In this document: positions 5,794-12,905 of the stretch, piece after piece | Layout of the letters: every line of letters begins with the position of its first letter | Position numbering within the stretch: the stretch's first letter is position 1 | Source of the DNA: Bog-473 sp035552095 | GTDB lineage: Bacteria > Actinomycetota > Acidimicrobiia > Acidimicrobiales > RAAP-2 | Direction of reading: 5' to 3' | Length of the DNA stretch: 18,183 nucleotides | Assembly (NCBI GenBank): GCA_035552095.1 | Contig: DASZMA010000045.1 | Coordinates: 1 to 18,183, forward strand | Program-made: the position numbers and the translations under genes | The notes under the pieces: generated by a model | What the model was told of the DNA's origin: nothing | Seen by the model: only the letters and a program-made list of their open reading frames with translations | Databases searched by the model: none

Positions 5794-6414
5794 TCAGCGC
5801 CTTGGCGCCTTCTTTTTCGATCGCCTGGGCGGCGCCTCGCCGGCGACGCGGCCAACGGCGGCTCCGAGCAATCCGGCCCGCCGAGCTTGGACCACCCACC
5901 GGCCCGCGGTTGAGCGGGATCCGCCCAGTTGTTCGCCCAGTTCACCGACGGGCCGGCGGGATCCGCTGGCCACCGCCTTGCGGTAGGTGTCGGCCACCAT
6001 GCCCAGGAACGCTTCGGTGACTGGCTCGCCCCGAACCGGTCGGGCCACTGGCTCATCGGTCCACGATGATCCAGGGTCGTGATCGGACAACCCGAAAAGG
6101 CCGTCGGACACTTCGGAAGCCCGTCTGGTGGCCTTGGCCAGCGCGAGCGTGAGGGCTTTGGCGATGTGGACCCGCCGGAGACCCTCGGTCGTGACACCAC
6201 CGGGCGAGGTGGGATCGCGCGTCTCAAGGAGAAGCTCTACGACCTCGGGCCGCCGCCCGGCCGTGGTCTGCACCTTGAATTGCAGTACGAAAGGCTGCGC
6301 CGGGTCGTCGACGACGGCCCGGAAAAGGTTCGGAATCGCAGTTGAAGGGCCGGTTCGAACGGGCATAACGGGCGCAATGGGATCGACGGCAACCCAGGGC
6401 TCACGTGGGGGCAC
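5794..6414 (-). CDS. Helix-turn-helix DNA-binding protein, probably autoregulated
   Basis: A 206-aa protein I cannot name. The C-terminal third (from about residue 133) has FLGMVADTYRKAVASG, then a helix-turn-helix at about 155-184 in which GGSRSTAGRWVVQARRAGLL looks like a recognition helix of the kind seen in small actinobacterial HTH proteins. A basic Lys/Arg tail (RRSKKKAPRR) follows. The N-terminal ~90 residues are beta-rich and of unknown role, ending in a THS-like helix (HIAKALTLALAKATRRA). GTG 6414 is chosen because the hexamer TATCAT ends 6 nt upstream with no Shine-Dalgarno, the leaderless pattern. ATG 6366 is an alternative. A 19-nt motif overlapping this -10 occurs again in inverted orientation 16 bp further upstream, so self-repression is a reasonable inference. 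Neighbours are small enzymes of unknown substrate. Confidence 0.72.
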   Translation of the reverse strand: MPPREPWVAVDPIAPVMPVRTGPSTAIPNLFRAVVDDPAQPFVLQFKVQTTAGRRPEVVELLLETRDPTSPGGVTTEGLRRVHIAKALTLALAKATRRASEVSDGLFGLSDHDPGSSWTDEPVARPVRGEPVTEAFLGMVADTYRKAVASGSRRPVGELGEQLGGSRSTAGRWVVQARRAGLLGAAVGRVAGEAPPRRSKKKAPRR

Positions 6415-6418
6415 CCGT

Positions 6419-6471
6419 TAATGATACAGATGTGACAGAGCTAGCTCGCGGATGACATATCTGTATCGTTA
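6419..6471. promoter_or_regulatory. Inverted 19-nt operator-like repeats over the HTH-gene promoter
   Basis: Left copy at 6419-6437 and, on the other strand, right copy at 6453-6471 share TAAYGATACAGATRTGWCA, with 16 of 19 positions identical and the core GATACAGAT perfect. The left copy overlaps the TATCAT -10 (6421-6426, minus strand) of the HTH gene. Between them lies a 10-bp perfect palindrome GAGCTAGCTC (6438-6447). A third, weaker copy on + is at 6529-6543 (12 of 15 matches to the right copy). The arrangement is that of a repressor binding site; the likely ligand is the adjacent HTH protein (inference). Confidence 0.6.
6421..6426 (-). promoter_or_regulatory. Putative -10 hexamer TATCAT for the HTH gene
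   Basis: TATCAT (5 of 6 to TATAAT) on the minus strand ends 6 nt before GTG 6414, so the transcript would begin at the start codon. It is covered by the left operator-like repeat. Confidence 0.5.
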
Positions 6472-6721
6472 TGAAGGTTGGCACGGTCCGTCCGCCGGTG
6501 GGGCAGCGCCGCAACGGTCTAGTGATGGCAGATCTATACCGTTGCTGGTTCACTCCATCCCCTCGCTTACTCCTCACGATCCCCTCGAGCGAGGTTCGAC
6601 CCCGGGTCTGGATGCAGTGACGGCCCGCCGTGGCGCGTGGATCGTCTCGGTTCCGGGGATCGGCCGGCGCCGCCCCATCGGCGCTAAATCAGCCCTAACC
6701 TGGGGGGATTCGCAGAGCCTC
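6472..6721. other. Remainder of the 318-bp gap between HTH gene and pspA-like gene
   Basis: No convincing gene. It contains the third copy of the operator-like motif (6529-6543) and a possible -10 TAACCT at 6696-6701 for the PspA-like gene, which would give a leader of about 25 nt. A 49-codon ORF at 6471-6620 on + has no credible initiation signal and no recognisable product. Confidence 0.4.
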
Positions 6722-6732
6722 AGGAGGCAGAG

Positions 6733-7509
6733 ATGGGCATTTTCCAGCGCGCACACGACATCGCACAAGCCAAGGCCAACAAGGCACTCGACGCCGCCGA
6801 GCGTCCGGACGAAATGCTCGACCTCTCTTACGAGAAGATGCTGGAGCAGCTCACCCAGGTCCGCAAGGCGTTGGTCGACATCGCCGGGTCCCGCAAGAGC
6901 ATCGAGTTGCAGGAGCAGCAGTTCCAGCACACGGTCGACCACCTGCAGGACCAGGCCAAGGCTGCCCTGGGCCAGGGCCGGGAGGATCTGGCCAAGGAGG
7001 CGCTGTCCCGCAAAGCGGCGGCCCAGCAGCAGATCGACGCCATGGAACCCCAGCGCACCCAGCTGATTGACGAACAGGGCAAGCTGGAGAAGACGCTCGA
7101 CGTGCTGCAGAAGCGGGTCAACGACTTCCGGACCCAGAAGGAGACGATGAAGGCCCAGTACACCGCGGCCAAGGCGGTGACCTCGGTCAACGAGAGCGCG
7201 GCCGGCATCTCCAAGTCGTTCAACGACTCGGGTGCCTCCCTGCAGCGGGCCCAGGACAAGATCGCCACCATGCAGGCGCGCTCGGGTGCGCTCGATGAGT
7301 TGCTGGAGTCCGGCGTCCTCGAAGACGTGGGCGGCGGAAACGACGACATCCAGAAGGAACTGGACAAGGTCGGCCAGGACGCGTCGGTCGACCAGGAGCT
7401 GGCCGCGCTCAAGGCCGAGCTCGGCACAAGCACGAACACTCCACCGGCCCCCGAGGCCCTCGCCGCCGCCCAGGCCCCCGCCGCCGAGGAGGCGACCCCC
7501 GCCCCCTAG
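6733..7509 (+). CDS. PspA/IM30-family membrane-stress protein
   Basis: A 258-aa PspA/Vipp1-type protein. These proteins polymerise on the inner face of the cytoplasmic membrane and protect it when it is damaged. Evidence: the opening MGIFQRAHDIAQAKANKALD is an amphipathic N-terminal helix. Long charged heptad-like helices run from about residue 25 to 215 (for example MLEQLTQVRKALVDIAGSRK and KTLDVLQKRVNDFRTQKETM). The C-terminal ~40 residues are a low-complexity Ala/Pro/Glu tail not seen in the enterobacterial protein. The start is fixed by AGGAGG at 6722-6727, 5 nt before ATG 6733. A possible -10 TAACCT lies at 6696. The usual PspBC or actinobacterial ClgR/RsrA-type partners are not adjacent, so it stands alone; it converges with the dehalogenase-like gene, with 15 bp between stops. 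Confidence 0.92.
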   Translation: MGIFQRAHDIAQAKANKALDAAERPDEMLDLSYEKMLEQLTQVRKALVDIAGSRKSIELQEQQFQHTVDHLQDQAKAALGQGREDLAKEALSRKAAAQQQIDAMEPQRTQLIDEQGKLEKTLDVLQKRVNDFRTQKETMKAQYTAAKAVTSVNESAAGISKSFNDSGASLQRAQDKIATMQARSGALDELLESGVLEDVGGGNDDIQKELDKVGQDASVDQELAALKAELGTSTNTPPAPEALAAAQAPAAEEATPAP

Positions 7510-7524
7510 ACCGAGGTGGCCGCG

Positions 7525-8493
7525 TCAGCCCGGGAGCGGGGTGCGCGCCACGAAGTCGACGATGAGTTCGGCCAATTCCGGCCCTCGGTCTTCCTGCACG
7601 AAATGACCGGCCCCATCGACAACGGGGTGAAGCAACCCCTGGGCGCCCGGCGTGGCACGCTGGAGGACCTCGGCCCCTCCCCGCGTCGAGGGATCCCTGT
7701 CGGAGAAGGCGGTGAGGAACGGCCCGCGGAACGACGCCAGCGCGTCGAACGTCCGCCGGTTCTGGCGGGCACTTGCGCTGTTCGGGGTCAGTCCCATCAA
7801 CAAGGGAAATTGGCGCGCCCCGGCGCAGTAGGTCTCGTCGGGAAAGGGCGCGTCGTAGGCGGCCAGCACCTCGGCCGGCACCTCCCGCTCGGTGGCACCC
7901 TGGACGAACAGGCTCGGGTGCAGCTCAGGGAGCTCCTGCGTCATGCGCTGGTAGTCCAGCAGCGCCGGCTCAATGGTGACCGTCCCCTCGGGGGTGCGGT
8001 GGCAGGCCCAGGTGAGCGCACCGGCCAGGGAGGCCTCGGCGGTGTGCAGCACGGTGTTGGTGGCCACGACGCGAGCGAAGCGGTCCGGCTGGGCGGCCAG
8101 GGCCGCGAGGCCGATCGGGCCGCCCCAGTCCTGCACGACAACGGTGATGCGGCGCAGGTCGAGCGACTCGATCAGCTCGAGTAGCCACCCCGTGTGGGCC
8201 CGCACCGTGTAGTCGGTGCGCCGGGTGGGTTTGTCCGAACGCCCAAAGCCGATCAGGTCGGGCGCCAGGGCCCGGTAGCCGTGGGCGGTGAGCACCGGGA
8301 TGACCTTTCGGTAGAGGTAGGACCAGGTCGGCTGACCGTGCAGCAGGAGGATCGGTGGCGCCTCGGGTGGGCCGGCTTCCACGTAGTGCATGCGCAGGCC
8401 GCTCTCCAGGGTCACGTACCGCGGCTCCCAGTCGAACTCGGTCAGGGCAGCGAAGCGCTCATCCGGCGTGCGCACGAAGTCCACGGCCCTCAT
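7525..8493 (-). CDS. Haloalkane dehalogenase-like alpha/beta hydrolase
   Basis: A protein of about 322 aa with the alpha/beta-hydrolase fold, closest by eye to haloalkane dehalogenases of subfamily I (DhlA/DhmA type). It has HGQPTWSYLYR (oxyanion turn, residues 52-62), PDLIGFGRSDKP (78-89), and the nucleophile elbow VVQDWGGPIGL, with Asp122 followed by halide-binding Trp123. The acid is probably Asp267 in FSDRDPST, and the base is His297 in GAGHFVQED. All parts of an Asp-Asp-His triad are present, so an active enzyme releasing halide from haloalkanes is plausible; the real substrate is unknown. Trp162 in the cap could be the second halide ligand. Two starts are possible: ATG 8493 (used) and GTG 8484, which gives the more family-like MDFVRTPDERF and has GAGG just upstream. 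Its start is 59 bp from the divergent oxidoreductase start. Confidence 0.88.
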   Translation of the reverse strand: MRAVDFVRTPDERFAALTEFDWEPRYVTLESGLRMHYVEAGPPEAPPILLLHGQPTWSYLYRKVIPVLTAHGYRALAPDLIGFGRSDKPTRRTDYTVRAHTGWLLELIESLDLRRITVVVQDWGGPIGLAALAAQPDRFARVVATNTVLHTAEASLAGALTWACHRTPEGTVTIEPALLDYQRMTQELPELHPSLFVQGATEREVPAEVLAAYDAPFPDETYCAGARQFPLLMGLTPNSASARQNRRTFDALASFRGPFLTAFSDRDPSTRGGAEVLQRATPGAQGLLHPVVDGAGHFVQEDRGPELAELIVDFVARTPLPG

Positions 8494-8552
8494 CCTGCCC
8501 GGTCGTCGGGGCAAATGGCACTCCGGCCCGGCGGCTGCTGGAATCGCTTCCC

Positions 8553-9710
8553 ATGGATGGACTGAGCTGCGATGTGGCGATCGCCGGCGGCGGCCTGGTC
8601 GGCCTTTCGCTGGCCTATGAGCTGGCCACGCTGGGGGCGCAGGTAGTGGTGGTCGACGCCGCCCATCCCGGAAGGGCCACTGACGCGGGCGCCGGGATCC
8701 TCTCGCCGGACACCAATGCCGAGGACGAGCACTGGTGGTGGGAGTTCGGGCACCGGGCCGGTGCGCACTACCCGGACCTGCTGGCCCGGATGGCCGCCGA
8801 CGGCGTCGACACCGACGGGACCGGCTACCACACCTGCGGGCTGATCTCGGTCGGACTGCGAGAGAGTGAGCGGGACTGGTACGACCCCTTCGCCGACCGG
8901 GTGACGCGGCGCTCGGGCCAGGTGATCCGCGAGATCACTCCGGACGAGGCCCGGCAGAAGTTCCCGCCGCTGGGCCCGGTGCACCGCGCCCTCTACAACC
9001 CGGCCGCCGCCCGGATCGACGGGCGGGGGATGGCCGACGCCCTGCGCCAGGCGGCCACCGGGCGCGGCGTGCACTTCGTCAGCGGTGCGGTGACCGGGGT
9101 GACCGACCTGGTCGGAGCCGACGCGGCGACGAGTACTAGAACGGTGCAGCACGTGCAGATCGACGACCACGACGACCTGGCCTGCGGCGCCCTGGCCGTC
9201 GCCGGTGGCGCCTGGAGCGCGGCCATGGGGGAGTGGCTGGGCCACCCACTCCCGATCACTCCGACCAAGGGGCAGATCGTCCACCTCGGCGTGGCCGAGG
9301 CGACCGGCGAGTGGCCGATTGTGCAGCCGTTGCTCACCCACTATCTCGTGCCCTGGCCGGGCGGGCGGGTGGCCTGCGGCGGGACCTTCGAGGCCGACGC
9401 CGGGTTCTCGGCGACCACGACCGCCGCCGGGCTACACGAGCTGCTGCGCGAATGCCTCTCGGTGGCGCCCGGCTTGGCCGACGCCGAGTACCTGCACACC
9501 AGGGTCGGCCTGCGACCCACCTCTTCTGATGATCGGCCGGTGGTCGGGGCCCTCCCGGGGTGGAGCAATGTCTTCGTGGTCACCGGCCACGGTGCCAGCG
9601 GCCTCCTCCTCGGCCCCTATTCAGCCCGGCTCGTGGCCGAGCGGATCACCGGCCAGGGCGGCGGTGGCCAGCCGATCCCGGCCGGCGTCGACCCGGCCCG
9701 CTTCAGCTGA
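8553..9710 (+). CDS. FAD-dependent oxidoreductase of the DAO / glycine-oxidase type
   Basis: A 385-aa flavoprotein of the D-amino-acid oxidase fold. The N-terminal Rossmann motif VAIAGGGLVGLSLAYEL has GGGLVG at 12-17. It is followed by an acidic ribose-binding VVVVDAAHPG, and then AGILSPD, the usual second FAD contact. The C-terminal signature GLRPTSSDDRPVVGALPG and HGASGLLLGPYSARLVAE closes the FAD site. Such enzymes oxidise amines or amino acids with O2, or act as dehydrogenases; the substrate cannot be read from the sequence. Residue numbers run to 385, a normal length. ATG 8553 overlaps a second ATG (8557) in another frame; upstream in-frame sequence belongs to the divergent dehalogenase's shadow. 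There is no strong ribosome site. A second family member, ThiO, lies at 15755-16888, but the two are only distantly alike. Confidence 0.88.
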   Translation: MDGLSCDVAIAGGGLVGLSLAYELATLGAQVVVVDAAHPGRATDAGAGILSPDTNAEDEHWWWEFGHRAGAHYPDLLARMAADGVDTDGTGYHTCGLISVGLRESERDWYDPFADRVTRRSGQVIREITPDEARQKFPPLGPVHRALYNPAAARIDGRGMADALRQAATGRGVHFVSGAVTGVTDLVGADAATSTRTVQHVQIDDHDDLACGALAVAGGAWSAAMGEWLGHPLPITPTKGQIVHLGVAEATGEWPIVQPLLTHYLVPWPGGRVACGGTFEADAGFSATTTAAGLHELLRECLSVAPGLADAEYLHTRVGLRPTSSDDRPVVGALPGWSNVFVVTGHGASGLLLGPYSARLVAERITGQGGGGQPIPAGVDPARFS

Positions 9711-9723
9711 GCGGCGAAGGCCC

Positions 9724-9879
9724 TCAGTTGGTCACGTTGCCGCCATGGGGTTGCGCCGGATGGGTGATCCAGGCCCGAGCTTCGGCCAGTTTGGCCACTC
9801 CTTCGGGGGTGGACATACCGCCGATGGCGTCGAGGAGACGCTTGTCGAGTGCGGCCAGTAGTTCTTCGGTAGTTGCCAT
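9724..9879 (-). CDS. Small protein of unknown function (51 aa)
   Basis: A 52-codon ORF in the 246-bp gap between two larger genes. The product begins MATTEELLAALDKRLLDAIG and continues GVAKLAEARAWITHP, which is a plausible pair of amphipathic helices ending in a short polar tail. Codon choice is strongly GC-ending like neighbouring genes, whereas the other frames give Arg/Pro-rich nonsense. No Shine-Dalgarno is visible; CAGCAT ends 6 nt upstream of ATG 9879 and is an imperfect -10 at leaderless spacing. It converges with the FAD oxidoreductase (13 bp) and is divergent from the secreted hydrolase (77 bp between starts). No family recognised. Confidence 0.6.
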   Translation of the reverse strand: MATTEELLAALDKRLLDAIGGMSTPEGVAKLAEARAWITHPAQPHGGNVTN

Positions 9880-9942
9880 GGCTTGATGCTGGCACCCACG
9901 TCACCATCTCGTCGAAAGATGCTCACACTTCCGTTTCAACGC

Positions 9943-9948
9943 TAGTTT
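9943..9948 (+). promoter_or_regulatory. Putative -10 hexamer TAGTTT for the S15/CocE-like hydrolase
   Basis: TAGTTT ends 8 nt before ATG 9957. The intervening bases are TCGGTCTT, with no ribosome site, so a leaderless mRNA is the simplest reading. Confidence 0.45.
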
Positions 9949-9956
9949 TCGGTCTT

Positions 9957-11813
9957 ATGGGTAGGGGCGGCGGGGGATACCGGAGGCAGGACTGGCGGCG
10001 TGGAGCGTGCTTGACGGCGTTGGCCACATGCGTGGCCGTGTTGTCGTGGGGCGGCGTAGCCACGGCCGCCGCACCCACACCGCCGGCCTACACCAGCCAG
10101 CTGCTGCACTTCGAGGTGCACGTCGACTCGGCCGGCCTGCACACCTGCGATGTCCTGGGCGAGCTCTTCACCCCGGCCGTCGCCAGCCCGTCGAACCGCA
10201 TGCCGGCCATCCTGACCACCAACGGGTTCGGCGGTTCCTACCACGACCAGGTCGGTGAGGCCGAGGCCTTCGCCCAACTGGGTTACGTCGTCCTCACCTA
10301 CTCGGGTCTGGGCTTCGGGGGATCGGGCTGCCAGATCACCCTGGACGATCCCGACTGGGACGGCGAGGCGGCCAGCCAGCTGGTCAGCTTCCTCGGCGGG
10401 GAGAACGGCATTGCTTTTACCGACGCCGCCCACACCGACGCGGTGCCCGGGCTGAGCGACGTGATTCACGACCCGGTCGACCACGCCGGGACCCACGACC
10501 AGTACGACCCCCGGGTGGGCATGATCGGCGGTTCCTACGGCGGCGAGGTGCAGTTCGCCGCCGCCTCGGTGGACCCGCGGATTGACACCATCATCCCGAT
10601 CATCACCTGGAACAACCTGGCCTATTCGCTGGCCCCCAACGATGCCAGCGCCTCCAGTGGCGTGGCCGATTACACCCCCGGCGCGGTCAAGAGCACCTGG
10701 GCCGTCCTCTTCAGCGTCGAGGGCATCGCCGATGGGCTGCAGGGCGCGTCCGGTGACCCGTCGCGGCTCATCGGCTGCCCGAACTTCGCCACCTGGGTCT
10801 GCCCGGCTCTCCTCTTCGGGGGTGCGCTGGGCTTCCCGTACCCGTCGATGCTGGAGGACCTCGAGCACGCCTCCGTCTCCAGCTACATGCCGAGCATCAC
10901 CATCCCGACCCTGCTCATGCAGGGGGAGAACGACACGCTCTTCAACCTGAACGAGGCCATCGCCAACTACCAGGCCCTGCGGGCTCAAGGGACCCCGGTC
11001 GACATGGTGTGGCAGTCCTGGGGCCACTCCAGCCCGAACCCCGCACCCGGTGAGATCGACCTGGACCATCCCAACCCGACCACGCAGTACGAGACGGGCC
11101 GAATCGTCAATTGGTTCAACCACTATCTCAAGGGCGAGCCGGTGAGCACCGGGCCCGGCTTCGCCTACTTCCGGGACTGGGTGAGCTACCAGGGCAACGC
11201 CGCTCCGGCCTACGCCAGCGCGCCCAGCTACCCGGTGGGGACACTCAAGCGCTTTTACCTCTCCGGCGGCAAGCTCCTGGTGCCGGCACCCGGCAAGCCG
11301 ACGGGCAGTACGCAGGCCTTCCTGACCACGGGCGCTGGCCTGCCCACCAGCATCGCCGCGCCCGACGCGGTGGCGAGCTCCCTCCCGCCGATCCCTCAGT
11401 TCGACCTCACCGGCACCGACGCCTCCTGGACCAGCGCCCCGCTGACGTCCGCCCTCAATGTGGTGGGCTCGCCCGTGCTGCACCTCTCGGTGTTGGCCCC
11501 GACCGCCGCCCTGAGCCAAGTGGTGGGCCCGCCCGGGCAGCTCGTCCTCTTTGCCAAGGTCTTCGACGTGAGCCCCGGCGGGAAGGCGCAGCTCATCAAC
11601 GGCCTGGTCGCCCCGTCGCGCCTTACCAACGTCAATGAGCCGTTCACCATCACCCTGCCGGCCATCGCCCACCAGTTCGGGCCGCACGATCGCATTGAGG
11701 TCGTGCTGGCCGCCGGCGATCTCAACTACCGGGGCGGTTTGGTGGCCAGTCCGGTGGTCATCACCACCGGCAGCACCAGCCAGGTCCTGACCCTGCCGGT
11801 CGTCGGCCCGTAG
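9957..11813 (+). CDS. Secreted X-Pro dipeptidyl-peptidase (S15) / CocE-like hydrolase
   Basis: A 618-aa exported serine hydrolase. An Arg-rich N-terminus and hydrophobic core (residues ~17-35) end in VATAAAPTPP, a good signal-peptide cleavage region. The hydrolase domain has the GLGFGGSG turn (117-124), the nucleophile elbow MIGGSYGGEV with Ser193, the acid Asp326 in MQGENDTLFN, and His357 in WQSWGHSS, so the triad is complete. From about residue 440 onward a beta-rich region (FDLTGTDASWTSAPL, LHLSVLAP, VLFAKVFDV) matches the jelly-roll C-terminal domain of S15/CocE proteins. Peptides or acyl esters outside the cell are likely substrates; which one cannot be told. ATG 9957 is preferred over an in-frame upstream ATG at 9873, because a -10 lies just before it and the signal peptide then starts properly. 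Confidence 0.9.
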   Translation: MGRGGGGYRRQDWRRGACLTALATCVAVLSWGGVATAAAPTPPAYTSQLLHFEVHVDSAGLHTCDVLGELFTPAVASPSNRMPAILTTNGFGGSYHDQVGEAEAFAQLGYVVLTYSGLGFGGSGCQITLDDPDWDGEAASQLVSFLGGENGIAFTDAAHTDAVPGLSDVIHDPVDHAGTHDQYDPRVGMIGGSYGGEVQFAAASVDPRIDTIIPIITWNNLAYSLAPNDASASSGVADYTPGAVKSTWAVLFSVEGIADGLQGASGDPSRLIGCPNFATWVCPALLFGGALGFPYPSMLEDLEHASVSSYMPSITIPTLLMQGENDTLFNLNEAIANYQALRAQGTPVDMVWQSWGHSSPNPAPGEIDLDHPNPTTQYETGRIVNWFNHYLKGEPVSTGPGFAYFRDWVSYQGNAAPAYASAPSYPVGTLKRFYLSGGKLLVPAPGKPTGSTQAFLTTGAGLPTSIAAPDAVASSLPPIPQFDLTGTDASWTSAPLTSALNVVGSPVLHLSVLAPTAALSQVVGPPGQLVLFAKVFDVSPGGKAQLINGLVAPSRLTNVNEPFTITLPAIAHQFGPHDRIEVVLAAGDLNYRGGLVASPVVITTGSTSQVLTLPVVGP

Positions 11814-11879
11814 TCCTGTAGCCCTTTTCTTGAGCGCCTCGAGCGAGCGGGGGTCTCACGTTCGCCGCAGGTGAAGCGG

Positions 11880-11885
11880 TAACTT
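11880..11885 (+). promoter_or_regulatory. Putative -10 hexamer TAACTT for the ion-channel gene
   Basis: TAACTT ends 6 nt before GTG 11892 (CATCGC between), with no Shine-Dalgarno. This is leaderless spacing and supports the GTG start. Confidence 0.45.
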
Positions 11886-11891
11886 CATCGC

Positions 11892-12851
11892 GTGGCGGGC
11901 ACCGAAATCGGGAGCGAGAGCGAGACCGAAAGTGAAATCGAGCGCACCTCCGCCGCGCTCGAGCGCATCCACAAGCTCGAGCGGGCCGAGCGGGCCCGCC
12001 TGGAACGGGCCGAGGCGCGCAACCAGCGCCGCTCAGATGCCGTCGAGGTTCGCCGCGGACCGGTCGAGACCCGGAGTGACCGGCTCGAGCGCACGGAGCG
12101 GGTGCTGCGGTTCCCCATGGCCGCCCTGGGCGTGGCGTGGGCCGTGATCGGCATTGCGGTCCTGACCACCGACAACCGCGGGCTGGCCCCGCAGGCGCTG
12201 GTGGCCAGCCTCTTCGTCATCTGGCTGGTGATCGTGGTCGAGGTGGTCCTCCGCTACATCCTGGTCCCCAACCGGGGCCAGTACTTCGCCAGCCGGCGGG
12301 TGGAGCCGGCGATGGTGGTGATCCCCCTCTTCCAGGTCTGGCGGCTGGCCGGGGTGGAACGCATGACCGTGCTCCTCGGTGAGGGATTGGAGCGGTTCGT
12401 GGCCATTCTGCGCCACCGCAGCCTCTTCCGGGTCCTGCTGGCCGCGGTCGGCCTCCTCTTCATCGGGGCCTGGTTGGTCCTCCTCTTCGAGGAGAAGACT
12501 CCGGGCTCCAACATCCACACCTTCAAGGACGCCATCTGGTGGGCCGTGGTCACCGTGACCACCGTCGGTTACGGCGACCGTTTTCCCATTTCCGATGGGG
12601 GGCGTGCCGTGGCCATCGTGCTCATGATGGTCGGCATCGGCCTCATCGGTGTGCTCACCGCCACCGTGGCCTCGTTCTTCGTCCAGGAACACACCGACGC
12701 CAACAAGGAACAGCTGCAAGCGGCCCACCAGGACCTCGGGGCCCGACTCACCGAGATTGACGCGCGGCTGGGCCGGCTCGAGGTCACGCTGGGCGCGGGC
12801 CCGGGGGTGTCGGCCCCAACTCCGGCCACGCCGGCCACGCCGCCCTCCTGA
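11892..12851 (+). CDS. Potassium-channel-like protein with terminal coiled coils
   Basis: A 319-aa membrane protein with the K+ selectivity filter TVGYGD at 224-229, preceded by the pore helix FKDAIWWAVVTVTT. Predicted spans are at about 74-92, 102-125, 140-155, 178-200 (S5) and 238-264 (S6). The region before S5 (VWRLAGVERMTVLLGEGLERF) has only scattered charges and not the regular Arg-every-third pattern of a true S4, so voltage sensing is doubtful. The N-terminus (10-70) is extremely rich in Glu/Arg and probably a long charged helix. The C-terminus after S6 (QLQAAHQDLGARLTEIDARLGRLE) is another coiled coil, likely for tetramer assembly, followed by a Pro/Thr tail. No RCK or cyclic-nucleotide domain is present. 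GTG 11892 fits a leaderless promoter. It is 54 bp before the CorA-like gene, with a GC hairpin between. Confidence 0.88.
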   Translation: MAGTEIGSESETESEIERTSAALERIHKLERAERARLERAEARNQRRSDAVEVRRGPVETRSDRLERTERVLRFPMAALGVAWAVIGIAVLTTDNRGLAPQALVASLFVIWLVIVVEVVLRYILVPNRGQYFASRRVEPAMVVIPLFQVWRLAGVERMTVLLGEGLERFVAILRHRSLFRVLLAAVGLLFIGAWLVLLFEEKTPGSNIHTFKDAIWWAVVTVTTVGYGDRFPISDGGRAVAIVLMMVGIGLIGVLTATVASFFVQEHTDANKEQLQAAHQDLGARLTEIDARLGRLEVTLGAGPGVSAPTPATPATPPS

Positions 12852-12873
12852 CGGCCGCCGAGTCCCATCCCAC

Positions 12874-12890
12874 CCCGGGCCACGCCCGGG
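12874..12890. terminator. GC-rich hairpin between channel and CorA genes
   Basis: CCCGGGC (12874-12880) and GCCCGGG (12884-12890) form a perfect 7-bp stem with a CAC triloop. It lies 22 nt after the channel stop codon and is not followed by a T-run. It may be a terminator or pause site; it also occupies the -35 region of the possible CorA promoter. Confidence 0.45.
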
Positions 12891-12893
12891 AGT

Positions 12894-12899
12894 GACAAT
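12894..12899 (+). promoter_or_regulatory. Possible -10 hexamer GACAAT for the CorA-like gene
   Basis: GACAAT ends 6 nt before ATG 12906. Only the first base departs from TANNNT. No Shine-Dalgarno is present in the same interval. Confidence 0.3.
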
Positions 12900-12905
12900 G
12901 TCCCG

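Noticed and set aside
6471..6620. A 49-codon ORF on + beginning inside the right operator-like repeat.
   Set aside because: No ribosome site, no -10 at leaderless distance, codon use not convincing and no recognisable protein.
9942..11687. Long open frame on - (581 codons) opposite the secreted hydrolase.
   Set aside because: Same reason: composition of a shadow, while the + frame carries a signal peptide and full catalytic triad.
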